From Silurus meridionalis (taxonomy: Eukaryota > Chordata > Actinopteri > Siluriformes > Siluridae): a stretch of DNA of 64,000 nt. Both the position numbers and the translations under genes were made by a program. Under the pieces are notes generated by a model, which was not told the DNA's origin, did not search any database, and was given only the letters and a program-made list of their open reading frames with translations. Positions 57,546-64,000 of this stretch are shown here, in pieces. Positions within the stretch are counted from its first letter, which is position 1; each line of letters begins with the position of its first letter. The stretch is from assembly GCF_014805685.1 (NCBI RefSeq), contig NC_060892.1, positions 4,553,490 through 4,617,489 on the forward strand. The letters are read 5' to 3'.

Positions 57546-58053
57546 AAGAAATGTAAAAAGCGAATGTTCGATGAAGGATTACACTGTATGAGCTCTGGTA
57601 TCCATAGTAACAGCTGCTTTAATCTGACTTCCTGGCTTTGATGTACCGCTGTTACCTTACTACAGAAACCACACACGTAGCCGAAGTTAGAGGCCCGTGG
57701 TTGTTGCGAAAGACGCTTTGCGAGCGCAAAGAGCTGTTGACATCACAGCGTATGCTACGTGACTGAAATCCATTAAAAGCTCACTCGTTTCTGAGTAGCT
57801 CTTGACCTAATTGCGTGCACCGTATTGCACTACAGCCTGTAATCGTTTGTTAAATTACCCTCCACAACGGAGAAACGCATCTGTCGGGCGAAGAACAGCG
57901 ACGCTCGTCATCTCCTGGGAAGACGCTCTCGCCGCAGTCCATGCAAATGATGGAACTCAAGCAGCACGCCAGAGGACCGAGATTCGGCTGAGTTATTAAT
58001 AGGAGTGGGAGAGCTACAGGAGGCTTTAATTATTAGCTGATGATGATGAATCG

Positions 58054-58096
<43 letters not shown>

Positions 58097-58220
58097 TGGA
58101 GTCTTTCCAGCAGTTCCTTTGAAACTACCTTATTTAAATTGTCCCAGTGTAATTAATGTGTCCAGATCATGCGTCAGAGCTTAACGTAGCAGAAAATCTA
58201 TACATGACCAATTCTGGATA

Positions 58221-58616
58221 TACACTATATGCACAAAAGTATTGGGACGTCTGAAGCCATATGTGCTTCTTTCCCAAACTATCACACACAATTTTATAGG
58301 ACGCCTTTGGTTGCAGGAGCATGAGATTTTCCCCTCACGTGAACTAGGAGACCCAAAACTGCTCTGGCATGAGTTCTGACCTCAAACCTATTGAACACAA
58401 CAGACCTCCTCAACTCACCTTCACCAGTACCTGACTTTACTAACACCCTTGTCACTGAATGAATCTCACACAAATCTCTACAAGCACACTCCAAAATCTA
58501 GTGGAACATCTTCCCAGAAGAATGAAGGCAAATGTGGAATAAATGTTGGAATGGGAAACTCAAAAAGCACAAACGAATCTTATCAAGTGTCCGCAAACTT
58601 TTGTCCATATAGTGTA
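58221..58616. mobile_element. Tc1-like MITE, complete ends
   Basis: Best preserved copy: left TACACTATATGCACAAAAGT, right CTTTTGTCCATATAGTGTA as its near-perfect inverse. TA at both ends fits the Tc1 target duplication. The body has CTGGCATGAGTTCTGACCTC and TCCAAAATCTAGTGGAACAT. Confidence 0.88.
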
Positions 58617-58831
58617 TACTGTCTATAGCAAAACAGTGACACTGATGAAAAATGAATCAATTTACATTTATTTGTATAGTGCTTTAAACAGTCTCCCAAA
58701 ACAGCTCTACAGAAATAAATGAATGAATGAATAGATGGATGAATGAATGATTGTCTCTTTAGAGAAAAAGCCACCATTCCTATGATTAGACTTTCTTCTT
58801 AGTTCTAGATGTTCTCTGAGTTGCCCCCTGC

Positions 58832-58838
<7 letters not shown>

Positions 58839-58914
<76 letters not shown>
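58839..58914. repeat. (AT)n microsatellite
   Basis: About 38 AT units, self-complementary and able to form a cruciform; it follows CACACACA. Confidence 0.96.
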
Positions 58915-58916
<2 letters not shown>

Positions 58917-59419
58917 TGTAAGGTCTATACAGTATGGTACCGTAAAATGCTCTATTGCTAAATGATGTATTGTATTTTGTTACATTGTTGTACATTGTTG
59001 TTAGATTACAGTATACTACCCCATACTGATCACTATCCTTTGAGAGTCCTGGGTAGGATAGGCCACGTCTCGACTTCTTCAAGTTATGACGGTGTCATGG
59101 GAACACGTCTCCTTAGTAAGTCGGGGACTACCTGTAGTTCTGGTCGTCCCAGCTTTCAGCTCCATAGTGACGTTTCGTTTATAGCAGACAGTAAAGTAAG
59201 TCTTACTGTAATACTAATCCGTTAGATCTGGTACATCTGTATTTATATTGAATGTGTATATTTACAGAAGAGACAGATTTCCTTTCTCAGTTCTACAGCT
59301 TTAGATCAGAATTAAAATAGTGGAATATCGGACGCGGAGCACGTCTCGACTAAGGAGGGGGAAACGGTGTGAATTTTCTAATGCAATTTCTTCATTTTAG
59401 GCTAAGAGCTGTGTGGGTA

Positions 59420-59452
<33 letters not shown>

Positions 59453-59537
59453 TGCTGAACAGTAGGAGTCGAAGTAGAAATAAATTGCTTGGTCATGTAG
59501 TTCTGACACTGAGAGTGTATGTGCATGCTGGTGTATG

Positions 59538-59571
<34 letters not shown>
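59420..59571. repeat. Two (GT)n runs
   Basis: GT runs at 59420-59452 and 59540-59571, separated by unique sequence. Confidence 0.9.
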
Positions 59572-59572
<1 letters not shown>

Positions 59573-60806
59573 TTTGTGTGTGTTTAAATTCTATCAGCCA
59601 GATGCATGGCTCTCTGCTTTTTCATGCTTTTCCAGGTGCTTCCTTTGAAGAGTAGGCACCCAGCCAGTGAGACACACAAACACACACACACACACACATC
59701 TATCCAGCAGAGCTAACCAACTGTACAGTATGTTTAGAAGTAACTGTGTGAAGAGAGGGAAAAAAAAAGAAAGATGGATAGAGAGAAAATGAATGAGAGA
59801 AGGAGAGAAAGGGTGTCAGTCATAAGAAGATTCTCTCAGACAGACGACCTAAAAACAGGGATGGATTGTAGCCATCATGGCTGCTCTAATGCTAATGCAT
59901 CCTAACCTCAATTTGGATGATATGACTACATACAGTCATTCGAATGTATTCAAACCTCAAGGGCAATTTGTATATTTTATTGTTGTATTTTTGCTATGAA
60001 CTGTAGACATTTGGGTTCTAGATCCAAAGACGAACATGAGACGATTTTATTTCACTATATTGCCACTTTTTCTTCTTATCTGTCTAAGATCAAAATATTT
60101 GGACACTTGATTTTCATGTTAGTTTATTTGAGCGTTTCTCATTTATAAACGTTCCATACGCCCGTGTGTGTAAAATCGTGCATGCGTGTATATTAGATGT
60201 GACAGCGACCCATTTCCGCCAACTCTATCGCTATTTCAGAGATGATTGTGTGTGATGGATGGAACAGGTGCTTTGAGGATCTGGGCCAACACACCTCTAT
60301 CAATAGTGCCAAGCAGCTGGAACACAGCCGTGACTCACGTGTGATCCAAACCAGACCACTCTAAACTCACATGTTGTTTCTCATAGGTTTATGTTCGTAG
60401 ATATATTCCAGATAAGGGTAGATACATGTAAAAAAAAGAAAAAAACGATAATGTTATTTTTCCTGGACGACAAACTTACATACAAATATGGCCGCCAAAG
60501 AAAAGCAAAATTATATCTTAAAAAAAAAGGCATTAAGTCACATATACATTGCAGGGATATTGGAAAAGTTGTATGTTAACTCCCTGAGATTCATGAGGAA
60601 GAAACCTGGAGAGGAACCAGACTCAAAAGGAACCCCTCATCTGGGTTAGTTAAAGTTATCAATTGTGTTTACTGACAGACACTGGAGTGCAAAACTGTTC
60701 ATATCCAACTATAAACCTTATCCAGTGTAGCAGACTGTTGCTGTGTATTAAGTGTAACGCAGCAATTCGTCTTTCACATCTCATGTTCTTGTCTTCATCT
60801 TTGCAG

Positions 60807-60985
60807 AGACTGGCCAACTCCAAGGCCCACACGTCGAGGTTTATAAGTGCCAACTTGCCCTGTAACAAGTTCAAGAACCGCCTGGTGAACATCATGCCGT
60901 ACGAGACCACCCGAGTGTGCCTTCAGCCAATCAGAGGGCTTGAGGGCTCCGACTACATCAATTCCAGCTTCATTGACGGATACAG
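60807..60985 (+). CDS. ptprs: ptprs exon: D2 phosphatase domain, first part
   Basis: Window residues 1055-1113; Arg1114 split. [20 protein letters not shown] is followed by [20 protein letters not shown] and [39 protein letters not shown] is the PTPRS form (LAR and PTPRD have LASS). The D1 KNRY loop is KNRL here, as usual for the weakly active or inactive D2 of this family. Acceptor CTTTGCAG, donor AG|GTACGC, phase 0 to phase 2. Confidence 0.97.
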
Positions 60986-61875
60986 GTACGCAAGAGGCGC
61001 TCGCGTCTTTCTTTCAGACTCTAGCATGTGTTCTGGTCATTTTGGCACCCATTACATTTTACATTTACACCCTTTAGTAGAAGCCCTAATCCAGAGCGAC
61101 CTCCAAAGTCTCTATCATTGAATATATCAACATTGGTTCATTAGGTTACATACTTAGAATACCATCAGGCTAAAACTCTGTTGCGAGGAATTATAGCACA
61201 CTTTCTTGTATTTTTTTAATAAACAAAGACAAACCAAACAAGGAAAAGTGCTATTTTAAGTGTTTCAGGAAAAGCTTTTTTCGCCCGTGATTTGAAGACA
61301 GACAGTGACTCAGCTGTTCAGACATCTAGGGGAAGTTCATTCCATCACCTTGGTGCCAGAACAGATTCTAGATGTATGCCTTTTTTTTTGCCCTCGCACC
61401 CATGTCTCATTCTGGTGTGAGCTGCAGGATGCAATTACTGTACAAAGCTTTATAAAAGGTCATTAAAAAAAACAGATTAAAAAAAAAAACAGGAAAGGAA
61501 AAAAAAAAAAAGAACAAATTGGACGAGCGGTAAACATGCGCTCGTCGTGTTTTACGAATGGTGTCTGGTTATAGTGTCGAGTTTGTGTTAATGCTTGCTG
61601 TGTCTTGCATTCGGTAGCATTATAATGGTTATTGCAGCTTCCAGGCAGCCATGAAATTTCCATATCTCACTTTAGTTATTCTCAGTAGTCGTATTCACAC
61701 TCCTGTGCACTTTCCGTTTGGCTCGGCGCCGAGTCTCGACAGGATCTGCAGCGAATTCACAAGCGGGCGTGAGTTCGGCCTACCGGAGAAACTTTATGTA
61801 CAAGATGAGCTACGGAACATGAATGCATTTAATCCGTGTGTGTGTGTGTGTGTGTGTGTTTGTGTGTGTGTGTAG
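60986..61875 (+). other. ptprs: Intron within D2
   Basis: It has a repeat fragment at about 61050-61130 (ATTTACACCCTTTAGTAGAA, possibly related to the SINE tail on the minus strand), poly-A runs near 61480-61510, and a (GT)n run directly at the acceptor (61836-61873). Confidence 0.75.
61836..61875 (+). promoter_or_regulatory. ptprs: 3' splice site inside a (GT)n repeat
   Basis: The sequence before the exon is (GT)n, TTT, (GT)n, then AG, with no ordinary pyrimidine tract. The AG follows the last GT of the repeat directly. Confidence 0.85.
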
Positions 61876-62002
61876 GCAGCAGAAGGCCTACATAGCCACC
61901 CAGGGCCCATTAGCCGAGACCACAGAGGACTTCTGGCGCATGCTGTGGGAGAACAATTCTACCATCGTGGTGATGCTCACCAAGCTGAGGGAGATGGGCA
62001 GA
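61876..62002 (+). CDS. ptprs: ptprs exon: D2 phosphatase domain, second part
   Basis: Window residues 1115-1156. [20 protein letters not shown] is followed by [20 protein letters not shown] and GR, identical by eye to mammalian PTPRS over most of its length. Acceptor as described at 61836-61875; donor AGA|GTAAGT; phase 2 to phase 0. The D2 pseudo-catalytic region and the stop codon lie beyond the window. The length (127) is not divisible by three, so skipping would break D2. Confidence 0.97.
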
Positions 62003-62194
62003 GTAAGTGTGTGTTGTGTTGTGTTATGTGTGTGTGTGTGAATATCAGTCCTGATCTCTGCGGTTTATTTCTAAAGTATAATATTTTTCAAAGCGATTCA
62101 TAATACATGACAAAAAAATTATAAAAGGTTACTATGGCAACCATCATAAGTTACAGTTTTAGAAAACGTTTTTTTCTATAACACTTCAACTAAA

Positions 62195-62660
62195 TACACT
62201 ATAAGGACAAAAGTGTTGGGACACCTGACTTTTCCAGGCATATGTGGTTGCTTCTCAAACTGTTTCTTTAAAGTTGGAGGCACACAATTGTCTTTGGATG
62301 CGGTATGATGAAATTTTCCCTTCACTTTAATCAGGAGACCCAAACCTGTTCCAGCACAACAATGCCCCTGTAGGCATGGTTAATGTGGTAAAAGATCTCT
62401 TAAGATGTTATAGAGCTCTGAACTCAACTATACTGAACCCCTTTGGGAGGAATGTTAACGCTGACTGCACCCCAGGCCCCCTTATATACCATTACCTGAC
62501 TTTACTAACACCCTTTTGGCTGAATGAATCCACACAAAGCTCCACAGGAGAGTGGCGTTTTTAAACTAAATGGGGATTAAAAGTGGACTGAAATGTTAGA
62601 AAGAAAGGAACGTACCATTCTTATGTTCAGGTGTCCACATACTTTTGTCTATATAGCAAA
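62195..62660. mobile_element. Tc1-like MITE
   Basis: Left end TACACTATAAGGACAAAAGT, right end AGGTGTCCACATACTTTTGT. The body has CCTGTTCCAGCACAACAATG. On the + strand, NVNADCTPGPL marks the frame-broken transposase remnant. Confidence 0.82.
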
Positions 62661-63626
62661 TCATTTCTGTGGGTATCTGCATAATTAAAGGGGTACAATT
62701 ATAGGAAAATAAGCAACAACTTACTTAATTTTTCTTATGTACCAGTTTTTATTTTTAGTTAAAGAATTAATGGATGATACAACATTTGTAACATGTCTAA
62801 TGTTGTGGATCGTCTACGAGGATCTACTTAGTAGAATTAAACAGGAATTCTCTCACTTGCCACCATTTTCCTTTGTCTTCTATAAAGACATTAATAATCA
62901 GAGGTGTAAAGAGTACCTGATCAAAGTGTAGACACCTTACTGAAAAACTCAAATCTCAAAGTCACCAATTCCAATATAAAACAAATCTGATTTGAGCAGT
63001 ACTTGATTATTTGACTCATATTGAACATAGGATGCACTAGTCCTCAACACCAAGACAAATGCTAGTAAAAAGCCAAAGATTTGTAAGGTTTTATTTGCTA
63101 AAATGCAAATCAAATTGCACAGCTGCATTAACCAACAACGCAACAGTCTCTTCAACATGCCAGAACGAAATCAAGATCGAAAGAATCGGTCCAAAAAAAG
63201 CAAAGTAGAAAAAGCAATCTTTCAAAAAGGGATCTTCATTTAACAAATACATTTACATTATCATGTCACAAAGTAGGAGAACTATTAGTATTCAATGGCC
63301 ATATACAACGAAAGTAAATCCTTTAGGGTGAAGTAAAAGCAAATATTCAGTGCTGAATGTGATTTGCTGCACCTCTTGCTTTTCTGGCAGAATAAATAAA
63401 CAACGCCAGATAAAGCTGAAAAAAAAATGTAATAAGTAATGGTCATTTTCAATCAAAATATTTTGGAGAAAAAGTACAAAGTATAAATGTAGTTTAGTAG
63501 AGAGTAAAAGTTGCTTATATCTTTAAAACTCTTATCTTATATTAAAACTAGAAAGTAGTCAAAAAAATGGCTTAAATACAGTAAGAATGTACATTGATTT
63601 AAAGACTATACACAATTGGAAATAAG

Positions 63627-64000
63627 CAGTAGTGGACAGTAACAAAATAAATGTAATTTGTTACTGTACTGAGGTAGCTTTTAGGTCTATCTGTACTTTA
63701 CTTAAGTATTTCTATTTGGGGAGACTTTCACTTTAACGTCACTACATTTAAAAGTCTAATATCTTTTTACTCGACTTCTTTTTGTGAAATCATTTGTTCC
63801 TTTTTATTTGAGTGAATAAAAACTTAAGTGGTCAAACACGCAGCAAGTCACCAATCAGGGACGAGCGCGTGCTCTGTTTTAAACTTGTTTTGATTGGCGC
63901 TTGGTGGCATCTGCTCATCGCCAACATACAGTTCAGCGTCAATTCAACAGCAAGCAGAACATTTCATGAGGAATAAATGATGGAAGAAACTCCTGACTGT
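63627..64000. repeat. Dispersed fish repeat (AGTGGACAGTAAC type)
   Basis: GTAGTGGACAGTAACAAAAT, TGTACTTTACTTAAGTATTT and TAACGTCACTACATTTAAAA match a repeat type very common in fish genomes, as I recall it. It runs to or beyond the window end. Confidence 0.6.

Larger units (their letters stand above)
56735..60806 (+). other. ptprs: Intron between D1 and D2
   Basis: It contains a Tc1-like MITE fragment (57360-57545), a (GA)n run (58058-58092), a complete MITE (58221-58616), a dispersed repeat fragment (58660-58720), a long (AT)n run (58839-58914), (GT)n runs (59420-59452, 59540-59571) and a repeat fragment near 60590-60645. No exon seen. Confidence 0.8.
62003..64000 (+). other. ptprs: Intron after the second D2 exon, truncated by the window end
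   Basis: It has a short GT run near 62024, a Tc1-like MITE (62195-62660) and, from about 63627, a dispersed repeat (GCAGTAGTGGACAGTAACA). No exon was seen; the next D2 exon (expected to begin EKCHQYWP) is outside. Confidence 0.78.

Overview
The window is vertebrate, almost certainly from a ray-finned fish. Coding DNA is about 5% of the 64 kb and is split into short exons with GT-AG borders. The rest is intron sequence full of (GT)n/(CA)n microsatellites, tRNA-derived SINEs, Tc1-like MITEs and hAT elements of types common in teleosts. The repeat mix looks otophysan, perhaps catfish-like, but that is only an impression. No bacterial-type gene, CRISPR array or intact autonomous mobile element was found.

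One gene on the + strand explains every convincing coding segment: a type IIa (LAR-family) receptor protein tyrosine phosphatase, best matched to PTPRS (PTP-sigma). Twenty exons were placed. All exon-exon phases agree and together they give one open frame of 1156 complete codons. In order they encode FN3-4 (5955-6275), FN3-5 (9204-9397, 10261-10287, 15494-15611), FN3-6 and FN3-7 (21982-22575), FN3-8 (23451-23545, 24491-24744), the membrane-proximal ectodomain with a possible furin-type site (26641-26728, 29026-29253), the transmembrane helix (30416-30576), the cytoplasmic juxtamembrane segment (31782-31793, 32080-32192, 40390-40487), the catalytic D1 phosphatase domain (44718-56734) and the first part of the D2 domain (60807-60985, 61876-62002). 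The signal peptide, Ig domains, FN3-1 to FN3-3 and promoter must lie upstream; the rest of D2 lies downstream. Residue numbers below count complete codons from the first one in the window (Pro = 1). Domain numbers follow the usual LAR-family layout. Whether this is the ptprsa or ptprsb copy cannot be decided here.

Two in-frame microexons stand out. A 27-nt exon at 10261-10287 encodes WETDDTAEY inside FN3-5, and a 12-nt exon at 31782-31793 lies just inside the membrane. Exons FN3-4 to FN3-7 form a phase-symmetric block, as expected if the FN4-7-lacking isoform known in mammals is also made here. Several splice sites sit directly in dinucleotide repeats: (GT)n followed by T6 at the transmembrane-exon acceptor, (GT)n at a D2-exon acceptor, and (AC)n at the donor of an 8.2-kb intron that has (GT)n near its far end.

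The introns hold a decayed Tc1-like transposon, a deleted relative of it carrying a nested hAT element with an 8-bp target duplication, at least ten copies or fragments of one Tc1-like MITE family, tRNA-SINEs, two LINE 3' fragments, foldback elements, a hairpin array, several minisatellites and very long pyrimidine tracts. I did not find a new multi-gene system. The most interesting material is the splice architecture and the structured intron repeats.
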